This document shows, one piece after another, positions 18,291 to 27,460 of a stretch of 64,000 bases of DNA (within the stretch, counting starts at the first letter, position 1; each line of letters opens with the position of its first letter). The DNA is taken from the NCBI RefSeq assembly GCF_001598915.1, contig NZ_BDAP01000004.1, forward strand, positions 310,001 through 374,000, in the 5' to 3' direction. Under the pieces are notes generated by a model. That model saw only the letters and a list, made by a program, of their open reading frames with translations. It was not told where the DNA came from and ran no database searches. The stretch comes from Williamsia muralis NBRC 105860 (lineage in GTDB: Bacteria > Actinomycetota > Actinomycetes > Mycobacteriales > Mycobacteriaceae). A program made the position numbers and the translations under genes.

Positions 18291-19048
18291 GGGTGCTCGG
18301 CCACCCACGGAGGCGGTTGCTTGTTCAGGAATGCGAGCATTCCCGCCCTGGCCTCATCCGAACCGAACAGGGCTGCCGATTCGCTCGCCAATCGTGCTGC
18401 GTCGCGGTCGAATTCACGCAGAATCGCCGTTGTGGTCAGCCGCTTGCTCGCGGCGAGACCCTGCGGGGAACCCTTGCGCAGATCGGCGCACCAGTTCGCC
18501 ACGATGCCGGCCAGCGCTTCGGAGTCCGCCGCCGCGGTGGTGATCAGCCCGATCTCCTCGGCCACCTGAGCGTCGAACTTCTCACCGGTGAGGAAGTATC
18601 GGCCGGCCGCCCGCGACGTGAGTCTGGGGAGCACCGTGAGCGAGATCATCGATGGCGCAACGCCGATTCTCGCTTCGGTCAGCGCGAAGGTGCTCGCCGG
18701 GCCCGCCGCCACCAGATCGCAGGCCCCGACGAACCCGAACCCGCCTGCTCGTACGTGGCCATCGATCCGACCGATCACCGGCTTGGGCAACTCGATGATC
18801 GACCGCATGAGATCGATCATCACCTCTGGCCCGGTTCGGCCCGCCTCACTGAGATCGGCTCCTGCACAAAATGTCCCGCCGGTGTGAGTCAACACCACCG
18901 CTCGCACCGCCTGGTCGTCGCGGGCAGCGTCCAGTCGTGCGGTCAGCTGCTCGACCAGCGCGCCTGAGATCGCATTGCGGTTTCCTTGCGAATCCAGTGT
19001 GATGGTCGCGATTCCCGCCTCGGCGGCATATCCGACGATGTTGTCCAT
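18287..19048 (-). CDS. Enoyl-CoA hydratase, methylglutaconyl/isohexenylglutaconyl-CoA hydratase-like
   Basis: A 253-residue crotonase. The oxyanion hole lies in GTFCAGADLSE and GGFGFVGACDLV. The first catalytic Glu of ordinary hydratases is Gly here (GFGFVGACD), while the second remains in LTEARIG. As I recall, the GLGLxAACD-type pattern is shared with LiuC and AtuE, the hydratases that act after methylcrotonyl- or geranyl-CoA carboxylase. That fits its place behind a biotin-dependent carboxylase. By position it corresponds to M. tuberculosis echA7 (Rv0971c). It lies 21 bases after the acyl-CoA dehydrogenase gene and overlaps the TetR gene. Confidence 0.88.
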   Translation of the reverse strand: MDNIVGYAAEAGIATITLDSQGNRNAISGALVEQLTARLDAARDDQAVRAVVLTHTGGTFCAGADLSEAGRTGPEVMIDLMRSIIELPKPVIGRIDGHVRAGGFGFVGACDLVAAGPASTFALTEARIGVAPSMISLTVLPRLTSRAAGRYFLTGEKFDAQVAEEIGLITTAAADSEALAGIVANWCADLRKGSPQGLAASKRLTTTAILREFDRDAARLASESAALFGSDEARAGMLAFLNKQPPPWVAEHP

Positions 19049-19069
19049 ATCGGTTCTCGGGTTCCGCTC

Positions 19070-20227
19070 TCAGTACGACTTGGGTAGGCCGAGACTGTTC
19101 TGCGCCACGAAGTTCAGGATCATCTCGCGGCTGACGGGCGCCACGCGGGCGATCCGGCACAGGTTGAGCAGCGGCGCGAGCCCGTACTCGGTGGACAGAC
19201 CGTTGCCGCCGAGCGACTGTACGGCGGAGTCGACGATCTTGACGCATGCCTCGGCCGCCGCATACTTGGCCATGTTCGCCGGTTCGGCCGCACCCCAGTC
19301 GTCCCCGGCGTCGTACAGCGTTGCGGCCTTCTGCATCATCAGTTTGGCCAGCTCCATCTCGATCTTGCCGACCGCCAGCGGATGTGCGATGGCCTGGTGT
19401 GCGCCGATGGGCGTCTTCCACACGGTCCGCTCGTTGACGTATTCCACCGCTCGGCCGAGAGCGAAGCGTCCCATCCCGACAGCTGACGCCGCTGCCATGA
19501 TGCGCTCGGGGTTGAGACCGGCGAACAGTTGGCTCAGCGCCGCATCCTCGGAACCGACCAGTGCGGTCGACGGCAGGCGCACGTCGTCGAGGAACAGCAG
19601 GAACTGCTTCTCGGGATTGATCAGGTCCATCTCGATCTGATTGAACTCGAAACCCGGTGCGTCGGTGGGCAGGATGAACAGCGCGGGCTTGAGCCGGCCG
19701 GTCTTTGCGTCCTCGGTGCGGGCCACGATCAGCACGGCCTGGGCCTGGTCCACGCCGGACACGTAGATCTTGCGTCCCGAGAGCAGCCAGTCGCCACCGT
19801 CGCGCCGCGCAGTGGTGGTGATGTTGTGCGAGTTGGACCCCGCATCAGGTTCGGTGATACCGAAAGCCATGGTGATCGACCCGTCGGCGAGTCCGGGCAG
19901 CCACTGCTTCTTCTGGTCTTCGGTGCCGAAGCGCGCGATGACGTTTCCGCAGATCGCCGGGGAGACCACCATCATCAGCAGTCCGCTACCGATGGCCGCC
20001 AGTTCTTCCATCACGATCGACAGCTCGTACATTCCCGCGCCGCCGCCGCCGTACTCCTCGGGCAGGTTGACACCGATGAAGCCCAGCTTTCCTGCCTCAG
20101 ACCATAATTCGTCCGTCTTGCGGCCACTGCGGGCGCAATCGAGGAAGTACTCGTGGCCGAAACGGCCGCCGAGACCGGCCACCGAACTGCGTAACGCCTT
20201 CTGCTCATCTGTTTCCACAAAGCTCAT
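19070..20227 (-). CDS. Acyl-CoA dehydrogenase (FadE12-like)
   Basis: A 385-residue FAD enzyme that forms an alpha-beta double bond in acyl-CoA. ITEPDAGSNS and the KIYVSGVDQA strand are typical, and SVQSLGGNGLSTEYGLAPLL lies in the C-terminal helical domain. At the position of the classical catalytic Glu (IYEGT in short-chain enzymes) this protein reads VAPVS, so the base must lie elsewhere or be absent. The ATG at 20227 overlaps the carboxylase stop (ATGA); an upstream frame extension is not used. It corresponds by position to Rv0972c. It may act with the second acyl-CoA dehydrogenase of this operon. Confidence 0.9.
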   Translation of the reverse strand: MSFVETDEQKALRSSVAGLGGRFGHEYFLDCARSGRKTDELWSEAGKLGFIGVNLPEEYGGGGAGMYELSIVMEELAAIGSGLLMMVVSPAICGNVIARFGTEDQKKQWLPGLADGSITMAFGITEPDAGSNSHNITTTARRDGGDWLLSGRKIYVSGVDQAQAVLIVARTEDAKTGRLKPALFILPTDAPGFEFNQIEMDLINPEKQFLLFLDDVRLPSTALVGSEDAALSQLFAGLNPERIMAAASAVGMGRFALGRAVEYVNERTVWKTPIGAHQAIAHPLAVGKIEMELAKLMMQKAATLYDAGDDWGAAEPANMAKYAAAEACVKIVDSAVQSLGGNGLSTEYGLAPLLNLCRIARVAPVSREMILNFVAQNSLGLPKSY

Positions 20228-22227
20228 GCTGACTCTCCCTCGATCTCGTTCGGCCGATGTTCTGAGATGACGGCGAGCACTTCGCCCACGGCCACCTGTT
20301 GTCCTGCCCCGATGGGCAGTTTCTCCACGATTCCGTCTGCGGAGGCCGAGATGGTGTGCTCCATCTTCATCGCCTCGAGCCACAGCAGCGGCTCGCCCTT
20401 CGTGACGGTCTGACCTTCCACGACAGCGATCCTGATGATCGACCCCGGCATCGGGGCGAGCAGCGATCCGGGGGCACTCATCTCGGCGGGATCAACGAAT
20501 CGCGGTGCCCTGCTCAGCGTCACCGACCCACCTGAGAAATCGACCCAGCGCGCGTCGTCGCGTCGACGTACCCGGAAGGTGCGGTCCACGCCGGCGACGG
20601 TGAGGGTCACTGCGTTGCTGTGCATCGTCTTCACAGTCACCGCTGGGTCGTCCGGCAGCACCACACCGTCACGTGTCACCCGGTATCGCACCGTCGTCTC
20701 GTCGGTGTTCTCACCGAACGTGTAGTTCTTCGTCTGGCTGGCCGACGGCAGGTTGCGCCAGCCCGACGGCAGTCCCCCATCCACGCCCGCACGGCTACGG
20801 TTGTCGGCGGCGTCGGCGAGTGCGGCGGCGATGATGGCCTCGCGTCGTCGCTCCTCACCGGCCAGAGGGGCCGACAGGACGTCGAGACCGATCTCGTCGA
20901 TGAACTTGGTGGTGGTGTCGCCATCACGGAACTCGTTGCGGCGCAGCATCGCCACCAGCATGTCGCGGTTGGTGCGTGGACCGTGGAGTTCCGCCGACTC
21001 GAGCGCCCCTGCCAGGATGTTGATCGCGGTGCGTCGGTCCGGTGCCCAGCTGATCACCTTCGCGAGCATCGGGTCGTAGAAGACCGAGATCTCGCTTCCG
21101 TCCTCGATGCCCGAGTCCACTCGCACACCGGGTGCTCCCAGCCGGCGGAAGGCCGCATCGCCCGCGATGTGGACGTGATCGACCCTGCCGGACTGGGGTT
21201 GCCAGTCGGCGCCGGGATCCTCGGCATACAGGCGAACCTCGATCGAGTGACCCTGCGGCTTCGGAGCTTCGGGTGGCAGATGTGCGCCCTCGGCGATGTG
21301 CAGTTGCCACGCGACCAGGTCGAGCCCACTGGTCTCCTCTGTGACGGGGTGTTCGACCTGCAGCCGGGTGTTCATCTCCAAGAAGAAGAACCGTCCGTTG
21401 TCGTCGGCGAGGAACTCGACGGTCCCGGCTCCGGTGTAACCGATGGCCGATGCAGCGGCCACCGCGGCATCGAAGAGTTCGCGGCGCAATGCGGCGCCGA
21501 TTCGCTCCACGAGCGGTGACGGCGCCTCCTCGATGATCTTCTGATGGCGCCGCTGTATCGAGCACTCCCGCTCGCCCACCGCCCACACGTTTCCTGCTGC
21601 GTCGCCCAGCACCTGCACCTCGATGTGGTGGCCGCGCTCGATGTACGGTTCGCAGAACACCGTCGCGTCACCGAACGCCGATTGCGCTTCACGAGCTGCA
21701 GCTGCCACCTCTGCGGCCAGGTCGGCGAGGTCGCGAACGATGCGCATACCCCGGCCACCACCGCCGGCCGATGCCTTGATCAGGACCGGGAGATCTTCGG
21801 CGGCAATGGCATCCGGATCCAGGTTGCTCAACACCGGCACACCGGCGTCGGCCATGATCGCCTTGGCGTTCACCTTCGAACCCATGGCATCGATCGCCGA
21901 TGGATCGGGGCCGATCCAGGTGAGCCCGGCCTCGATCACCGCTCGGGCGAAGGCGGCGTTCTCGGACAGGAAGCCGTAGCCCGGGTGCACCGCATCGGCA
22001 CCGGCGGCACGCGCGGCAGCGATCACCGCATCGATCTTGAGATAAGTATCGGCAGAGGTGTTGCCCGGCAATCGGACTGCCACATCTGCCTCACGGACGT
22101 GAGGAGCAGTGGCGTCGGGGTCCGAGTACACCGCGACGGTGCCGAATCCGAGACGGCGGCATGTGGCGAAGACCCGGCGCGCGATCTCGCCGCGGTTGGC
22201 CACCAGTACTGTTTGCATGTTTCCCAT
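20224..22227 (-). CDS. accA2: Acyl-CoA carboxylase alpha subunit (biotin carboxylase + BCCP), AccA2-like
   Basis: A 667-residue biotin-dependent subunit. The biotin carboxylase domain spans about 1-445 (VLVANRGEIARRVF at the start, ATP-grasp loop KASAGGGGRGMRI, EMNTRLQVEHPVTE). A linker domain follows, and the C-terminal carrier domain has EAMKM with the biotinylated Lys621. It carboxylates biotin with bicarbonate and ATP, for transfer by the beta subunit. The TGATG overlap with the beta gene supports the ATG at 22227; ATG 22218 (MQTVLVANRGE) is possible. The domain set is that of methylcrotonyl- or geranyl-CoA carboxylases as well as AccA2. The symbol rests on synteny with Rv0973c. Confidence 0.92.
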   Translation of the reverse strand: MGNMQTVLVANRGEIARRVFATCRRLGFGTVAVYSDPDATAPHVREADVAVRLPGNTSADTYLKIDAVIAAARAAGADAVHPGYGFLSENAAFARAVIEAGLTWIGPDPSAIDAMGSKVNAKAIMADAGVPVLSNLDPDAIAAEDLPVLIKASAGGGGRGMRIVRDLADLAAEVAAAAREAQSAFGDATVFCEPYIERGHHIEVQVLGDAAGNVWAVGERECSIQRRHQKIIEEAPSPLVERIGAALRRELFDAAVAAASAIGYTGAGTVEFLADDNGRFFFLEMNTRLQVEHPVTEETSGLDLVAWQLHIAEGAHLPPEAPKPQGHSIEVRLYAEDPGADWQPQSGRVDHVHIAGDAAFRRLGAPGVRVDSGIEDGSEISVFYDPMLAKVISWAPDRRTAINILAGALESAELHGPRTNRDMLVAMLRRNEFRDGDTTTKFIDEIGLDVLSAPLAGEERRREAIIAAALADAADNRSRAGVDGGLPSGWRNLPSASQTKNYTFGENTDETTVRYRVTRDGVVLPDDPAVTVKTMHSNAVTLTVAGVDRTFRVRRRDDARWVDFSGGSVTLSRAPRFVDPAEMSAPGSLLAPMPGSIIRIAVVEGQTVTKGEPLLWLEAMKMEHTISASADGIVEKLPIGAGQQVAVGEVLAVISEHRPNEIEGESA

Positions 22228-23798
22228 CACATCCGGAAGACGCCGAAGTTGCTGGTGCCTTGCACCGGCCCGTTGTCGATCGCCGAGAGGCAGAGCCCGA
22301 GAACCGTACGGCTGTCCCGAGGGTCGATGATGCCGTCGTCGTACAGCATTCCCGAGAGGAACGCCGGCATCGACTCCTTCTCGATCTGGGCTTCGATCAT
22401 CGCGCGCATCCCGGCGTCGGCCTCTTCGTCGACCGTTCCGCCCCTGGCCTCGGTCGCGGCGCGCGACACCATCGAGATCACTCCGGCCAGTTGGGCTGCC
22501 CCCATCACCGCCGACTTCGCGCTGGGCCAGCTGAACAGGAAGCGGGGGTTGTACGCCCGTCCGCACATGCCGTAGTGGCCTGCTCCGTAGCTCGCGCCGA
22601 TCAGCAGCGAGATGTGCGGGACGGTGGAGTTCGATACCGCATTGATCATCATCGAGCCGTGTTTGATGATGCCGCCCCGCTCGTATTCTTGACCCACCAT
22701 GTATCCGGTGGTGTTGTGCAAGAACAGCAAAGGGGTGTCCGAGCGGTTCGCGAGTTGGATGAACTGGGTGGCCTTCTGCGCCTCGGCGCTGAACAGCACC
22801 CCCTGGGCGTTCGCCAGGATCCCGATCGGATAGCCGTGGATGCGCGCCCATCCCGTGCACAGCGACGATCCGTACTCGGGTTTGAACTCGTCGAACACGC
22901 TGTCGTCGACGATGCGGGTGATGACGTCGCGAGGATCGAACGGAATCCTCAGGTCTCCCGGCACGATCCCGAGCAGATCCGATTCGGGATGGCGCGGTTC
23001 GATACTCGCTGCGACCGGGCCGGGGCCGCGCTTACGCCAGTTGAGCCGGGCCACGATCCGGCGGCCGATCCGGATGGCGTCGCGTTCGTCGGTGGCGTAA
23101 TAGTCGGCGAGCCCGGACGTACGCGCGTGCATCTGGGCACCACCGAGGGACTCGTCGTCGCTGACCTCACCGGTGGCCATCTTCACCAGCGGCGGCCCGC
23201 CGAGGAACACCTTGGACTGGCCTTCGATCATCACGGTGTGGTCGGACATGCCCGGCAGGTAGGCGCCACCGGCGGTGGAGTTGCCGAAAACCAGTGACAG
23301 CGTAGGTATCCCGGCCGCAGACAGCCTGGTGAGGTCCCGGAACATCGCGCCTCCGGGGATGAACACCTCCTTCTGCGTGGGCAGGTCCGCTCCCCCGGAT
23401 TCCACGAGATTGATCAGTGGAAGACGGTTCTCCAGAGCGATCTGATTGGCGCGCAGGCCCTTACGGAGTGTCCAGGGATTGGAGGTACCGCCACGCACGG
23501 TCGGGTCGTTGGCCACGAGTACACATTCGACCCCTTCGATCACACCGATGCCGGTGACGATCGAGGCCCCCACAGGGAAGTCGGATCCGTACGCGGCGAT
23601 GGGCGACAGTTCCAGGAACGGACTGTCCTCATCCACCAGCAACTCGATGCGTTCGCGGGCCAGCAGCTTGCCGCGTTCGCGGTGGCGGGCCACCTTCTTC
23701 TCGCCGCCACCGGCCGCAGCCTGAGCGAACAGTTCCTCGATCTCGGCGATCTTGCCGAGCATCGAAGTGGTGGCGTCGTCGATCTCGGGCGCGCTCAC
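22227..23798 (-). CDS. accD2: Acyl-CoA carboxylase beta subunit (carboxyltransferase), AccD2-like
   Basis: A 523-residue carboxyltransferase with the N- and C-terminal crotonase-like halves. VESGGADLPTQ, GNSTAGGAYLPGMSDH and GASYGAGHYGMCGRAYNPRF form the acyl-CoA and biotin pockets. The motif set resembles the methylcrotonyl-/geranyl-CoA carboxylase branch more than propionyl-CoA carboxylase, which fits branched or isoprenoid substrates. The GTG at 23798 overlaps the FadE stop (GTGA). By position it matches Rv0974c. The true substrate cannot be read from the sequence. Confidence 0.92.
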   Translation of the reverse strand: MSAPEIDDATTSMLGKIAEIEELFAQAAAGGGEKKVARHRERGKLLARERIELLVDEDSPFLELSPIAAYGSDFPVGASIVTGIGVIEGVECVLVANDPTVRGGTSNPWTLRKGLRANQIALENRLPLINLVESGGADLPTQKEVFIPGGAMFRDLTRLSAAGIPTLSLVFGNSTAGGAYLPGMSDHTVMIEGQSKVFLGGPPLVKMATGEVSDDESLGGAQMHARTSGLADYYATDERDAIRIGRRIVARLNWRKRGPGPVAASIEPRHPESDLLGIVPGDLRIPFDPRDVITRIVDDSVFDEFKPEYGSSLCTGWARIHGYPIGILANAQGVLFSAEAQKATQFIQLANRSDTPLLFLHNTTGYMVGQEYERGGIIKHGSMMINAVSNSTVPHISLLIGASYGAGHYGMCGRAYNPRFLFSWPSAKSAVMGAAQLAGVISMVSRAATEARGGTVDEEADAGMRAMIEAQIEKESMPAFLSGMLYDDGIIDPRDSRTVLGLCLSAIDNGPVQGTSNFGVFRM

Positions 23799-24958
23799 GG
23801 GTGGTACCCCAATCGTTTTCCGGCCAGGCCGGTGAGGATTTCGGTTGTTCCGCCGCCGATGCCGATGATTCGCATGTCGCGATACTGGCGTTCGACCTCG
23901 GTGCCGGTCATGTACCCCGCCCCACCGAACAGCTGAACTGCCTTGTCGGCCACCCACTCCCCGGCCTCGACCGCGCTGTTCTTCGCGAAACAGACCTCGG
24001 CGATCAGATCGGTCTCGCCGGCGGCCGCGGCGTCCACGATGGCGTGGGTGTAGGTGCGGACCACGTCGATCTTGCGGGCCATCTCGGTGACCGTTGCCTG
24101 CACCGACTGCCGGGCGATCAGCGGCTTGCCGAAGGTGTGCCGCTCGCGGATCCACTCCAGGGTGAGGTCGAGACACCGTTGGGCGCTCGCGTAGGCCTGC
24201 ACGGCCAGGCCGACCCGTTCGGTGACAAAGGCTTGCGCGATCTGCACGAACCCGGAGTTCTCCGCACCGACGAGGTTGGTGACGGGTACGCGGACGTCCA
24301 CGTACGACAGCTCAGCGGTATCCGATGCGCGCCAACCCATCTTGTCGAGCTTGCGGGTGACCGTGAAGCCCGGGGTGCCGCGCTCGACCACCAGCAGGGA
24401 GACGCCACCTGCACCCGGCCCGCCGGTGCGTACCGCGGTGACGACGAAGTCCGCACGTACACCTGAGGTGATGTAGGTCTTGGCGCCGTTGACAATGTAG
24501 TGATCACCGTCGCGAACCGCAGCGGTGGTCAGGTGGCCGACATCGCTGCCACCGCCGGGTTCGGTGATCGCGAGACTGCCGATCTTCTCTCCGGCCAACG
24601 TGGGCCGGACCCACTTCTCGATCTGCTCGGCATCTCGTGCCGCGATCAGATGCGGTAGCGCGATCCCGCAGGTGAGCAGCGACGAGAACACCCCACCGGA
24701 CACCCCCGCATAGTGCAGTTCCTCGCCCAAAATCGTGGCGTCGATCAGGTCTCCACCCGAGCCGCCGACTTCTTCGGGAAAGCCCAATCCGAGGAGCCCC
24801 ACCTCCGCGGCCTGCTTGTGCAGGTCCAGCGGCAGCTCGCCGAGGCGCTCCCACTCGTCCTGGTGCGGCAAGATGTGTCGCTGCGCGAAAGCCCTGACGG
24901 TACTGCGCAATTGCGCCCGCTCGTCAGTTCTCCACGCTGGGGTCTCGAGTGTTCTCAC
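23795..24958 (-). CDS. Acyl-CoA dehydrogenase (FadE13-like)
   Basis: A 387-residue acyl-CoA dehydrogenase. LAITEPGGGSD, YITSGVRAD, RHTFGKPLI and QLFGGAGYMTGTEVERQYRD are family motifs. The position of the short-chain catalytic Glu (YEGTSE) reads GGGTTE, so the base would have to be the alternative site used by isovaleryl- and long-chain enzymes. It may dehydrogenate the branched acyl-CoA that the carboxylase then uses, like citronellyl- or isovaleryl-CoA dehydrogenase; this is inferred from order. The GTG at 24958 overlaps the AtuA stop (GTGA). It corresponds to Rv0975c. Confidence 0.9.
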   Translation of the reverse strand: MRTLETPAWRTDERAQLRSTVRAFAQRHILPHQDEWERLGELPLDLHKQAAEVGLLGLGFPEEVGGSGGDLIDATILGEELHYAGVSGGVFSSLLTCGIALPHLIAARDAEQIEKWVRPTLAGEKIGSLAITEPGGGSDVGHLTTAAVRDGDHYIVNGAKTYITSGVRADFVVTAVRTGGPGAGGVSLLVVERGTPGFTVTRKLDKMGWRASDTAELSYVDVRVPVTNLVGAENSGFVQIAQAFVTERVGLAVQAYASAQRCLDLTLEWIRERHTFGKPLIARQSVQATVTEMARKIDVVRTYTHAIVDAAAAGETDLIAEVCFAKNSAVEAGEWVADKAVQLFGGAGYMTGTEVERQYRDMRIIGIGGGTTEILTGLAGKRLGYHP

Positions 24959-26664
24959 GTCAGCTCTCCGAATTCGATGGGGATGTCGATGTGTCGTGAT
25001 CTCAGCCATTCCCCCAGGCCTTTGGCCTGAGGGTCGAACCGGACGTTGTCCGCGACACCGCGACCGAGGATGCCCTCGATCACGAAGTTGATCGCCAGCA
25101 GGTTCGGAAAGACGTGGCGATGGACCGTCAGTCCGGCGGCTTCGGGGATCAGGGCTGTGAACCGATCGGTCGTGAGGGTTGCCACCAGCCACTCGAAATG
25201 GTCCGGGTTGCGCACCCACACACCGACATTGGCGCTTCCGCCCTTGTCCCCACTGCGCGCGCCGGCGATGTCGCCGAGCGGAGCCCGTCGGGTGAGGCCC
25301 CAGCGGGCGGGATCGGCCGGCTCGTCCGGCGACAATGTGTCGGCAGCCGGAGCCGACGTCGCCACCGGGCTGGCATCGATGTCGAGCGTCGTTCCGTCCG
25401 CGAGATGCACACGGTGAGGAACGCTGTGTGCCGGTACATATCCGGGCTCGAACACCGCAAAGGGCGAGCCTGCCCCCGGCGGGGCGGTCATCGTGAAGCC
25501 CGGATAGCTGGCCAGCGCCAATTCGACCGCAGCCGAGGAGAACTGGCGCCCGACGACCTTCGGGTCAGTGTCCTTGGCGACGCACTGGAGCACTGCACTC
25601 GCCTGTTGTTGCGTCGGTGCGTCGGTTTGATCGAGGCGGGTGAGGGTCCAGGTGAGGTCGGCCGGTGCGCGATGCAAATCGGACTCGAACTGCGCCCGCA
25701 CCAGTTCGGCCTTCGCCTCGATGTCCAGACCCGTGAGGATCATGGTGATCTCGTTACGGAATCCGGCCAGATGGTTCAGCGACACCTTCAGCGTGTCCGG
25801 TGGTGCCTCACCTCGCACACCGGTCACCCGCACGCGGTCGTCGCCGAGATCCTCGAGCTCGATCGTGTCGAGACGAGTGGTTGCATCAGGCCCGAGGTAG
25901 CGCGGCCCGCCTACCTCGTACAGCAACTGAGCTGTGACGGTTCCGACCGTGACCGCCCCGCCCGTTCCGGCATGTTTGGTGATCACCGACGACCCGTCGG
26001 CCTCGACCTCGGCGATCGGGAATCCCGGGTGACGCAGGTCTGCGATCTCGGTGAAGAACGCATAGTTGCCGCCGGTTGCCTGGGTGCCGCATTCGATGAT
26101 GTGGCCGGCGACCATGGCACCGGCAATCTGATCGAGATGGTCGGGCTCCCAACCGAAGTGGGCGATGGCGGGACCCACGGCCAGTGACGCGTCGGTGACG
26201 CGACCGGTCACCACGATGTCGGCGCCGGCCTGCAGCGCGGCGGCGATGCCGAAGCCACCGAGGTACGCGTTTGCTGTCAGTGGCGTTCCCAGCCCGAGAT
26301 CGGCGGCACTCGCGGTGAGGTCGTCGCCGTCGATGTAGGCGATGGACGGTGAGAGGCCGAGTTCGCCGGCCAGCCGGGTCAACGCCTCGGCCAGGCCCGC
26401 CGGGTTCACCCCGCCCGCGTTGCTGACGATCTTGACACCGCGATCCATCGCCGTGCCGAGATTTGTCTCCATCTGTCGCAGAAAGGTTTTCGCGTATCCG
26501 AGCGTGGAGTCCTTGAGTCGGTCACGTCCGAGGATGAGCATGGTCAGCTCGGCAAGGTAGTCGCCGGTCAGGTAGTCGAGATCACCGCCCGTCAGCATCT
26601 CCTGCATCGCGGCGAAGCGGTCGCCGTAGAAACCTGACGCGTTGCCGATGCGTACCGCGCTCAT
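24955..26664 (-). CDS. AtuA-like acyclic terpene utilisation protein (DUF1446)
   Basis: A 569-residue protein of the AtuA/DUF1446 family. RIGNASGFYGDRFAAMQEML, VSNAGGVNPAG, the central GADIVVTGRVTDASL and the C-terminal ARSGDKGGSANVGVWV region are recognisable. AtuA is the first gene of the citronellol/geraniol cluster in Pseudomonas, but its biochemical role is unsettled. Here it sits between a dehydrogenase and a TIGR03084-like gene, in ATGA/GTGA overlaps on both sides, so it is made in step with the carboxylase. Its counterpart in M. tuberculosis would be Rv0976c by position. Confidence 0.85.
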   Translation of the reverse strand: MSAVRIGNASGFYGDRFAAMQEMLTGGDLDYLTGDYLAELTMLILGRDRLKDSTLGYAKTFLRQMETNLGTAMDRGVKIVSNAGGVNPAGLAEALTRLAGELGLSPSIAYIDGDDLTASAADLGLGTPLTANAYLGGFGIAAALQAGADIVVTGRVTDASLAVGPAIAHFGWEPDHLDQIAGAMVAGHIIECGTQATGGNYAFFTEIADLRHPGFPIAEVEADGSSVITKHAGTGGAVTVGTVTAQLLYEVGGPRYLGPDATTRLDTIELEDLGDDRVRVTGVRGEAPPDTLKVSLNHLAGFRNEITMILTGLDIEAKAELVRAQFESDLHRAPADLTWTLTRLDQTDAPTQQQASAVLQCVAKDTDPKVVGRQFSSAAVELALASYPGFTMTAPPGAGSPFAVFEPGYVPAHSVPHRVHLADGTTLDIDASPVATSAPAADTLSPDEPADPARWGLTRRAPLGDIAGARSGDKGGSANVGVWVRNPDHFEWLVATLTTDRFTALIPEAAGLTVHRHVFPNLLAINFVIEGILGRGVADNVRFDPQAKGLGEWLRSRHIDIPIEFGELT

Positions 26665-27434
26665 CGGCCGCCTCCAGGAGGACCCGCGAAGCACTGCGCG
26701 ATGGTCACCCACTGGGCCGCATCGTCACCCTCGGTGCGGATGTCGACATCCGCCGGGTTCCGGCGTTGGGTCACCAAGAGGCAGAAGTCGAGTGCCGAAC
26801 CGGACACCTTCTGCGCAGCGCCCTCTGGCCCCCACGTCCACACCGAACCGTCGGGAGCCGCGAGTTCATACCGGAATTCCTCGGCGGGAGGAATGATCTG
26901 GTTCACCTGGTACGCAAAATCACGGGTTCTGACCCCCAGATGTGCAATCGACTTCAGTCGAGCGGTCGGCTCGTTGGAGATTCCCAGCGCATCGGCGATG
27001 TCGAGGCCGTGAGCCCACACCTCCATGAGCCGGGCCGTGGCCATCGATGCCGCCGACATGGGCGGCCCGAACCACGGCAGCTTCTCGCCGGGAGGGTGGG
27101 ACAAGAGCGCGTCCATCAGAGCACGTCGGCGCGTACGCCACTCGGCAAGGAGTTGTGCGGGCGGCTTCGCCGCCTCTTCACGAGCCCCGTCATCGACGAA
27201 CGTGGCGGGTTTCTCCCATGCCGTCTTGAGGATGTCGTCGAACGCTGCGGCGTCGGTGGCCGCGACGCGCGCCTGCTCGTCGGTCCACGACAGGTGTGCC
27301 ACCTGGTCGATGACCCTCCACCCGACAGCGGGAGTTCTTGCGAACCAACCGGATTCGGGTAGATCTGCAACCATGCTGTCGACGACGTCGATCTCGGCGG
27401 ACAGGTCTGCCACCAACTCGGCCACGATGCTCAC
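26661..27434 (-). CDS. TIGR03084-like DinB/maleylpyruvate-isomerase-fold protein
   Basis: A 257-residue protein with a four-helix DinB-type N-terminus (VADLPESGWFARTPAVGWRV, then DQVAHLSWTDE) whose histidines are placed for metal binding; a further His sits in MEVWAHGLDIADALG. This matches the actinobacterial TIGR03084 group, of unknown reaction and possibly thiol-dependent like mycothiol enzymes. The start is the GTG at 27434, which has no good ribosome site; upstream starts in the frame lie in the palindrome region. It overlaps the AtuA gene (ATGA) and is the first gene of the carboxylase operon. Confidence 0.75.
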   Translation of the reverse strand: MSIVAELVADLSAEIDVVDSMVADLPESGWFARTPAVGWRVIDQVAHLSWTDEQARVAATDAAAFDDILKTAWEKPATFVDDGAREEAAKPPAQLLAEWRTRRRALMDALLSHPPGEKLPWFGPPMSAASMATARLMEVWAHGLDIADALGISNEPTARLKSIAHLGVRTRDFAYQVNQIIPPAEEFRYELAAPDGSVWTWGPEGAAQKVSGSALDFCLLVTQRRNPADVDIRTEGDDAAQWVTIAQCFAGPPGGGR

Positions 27435-27460
27435 CGGGCCAGCATCACACGACCCGGGAG

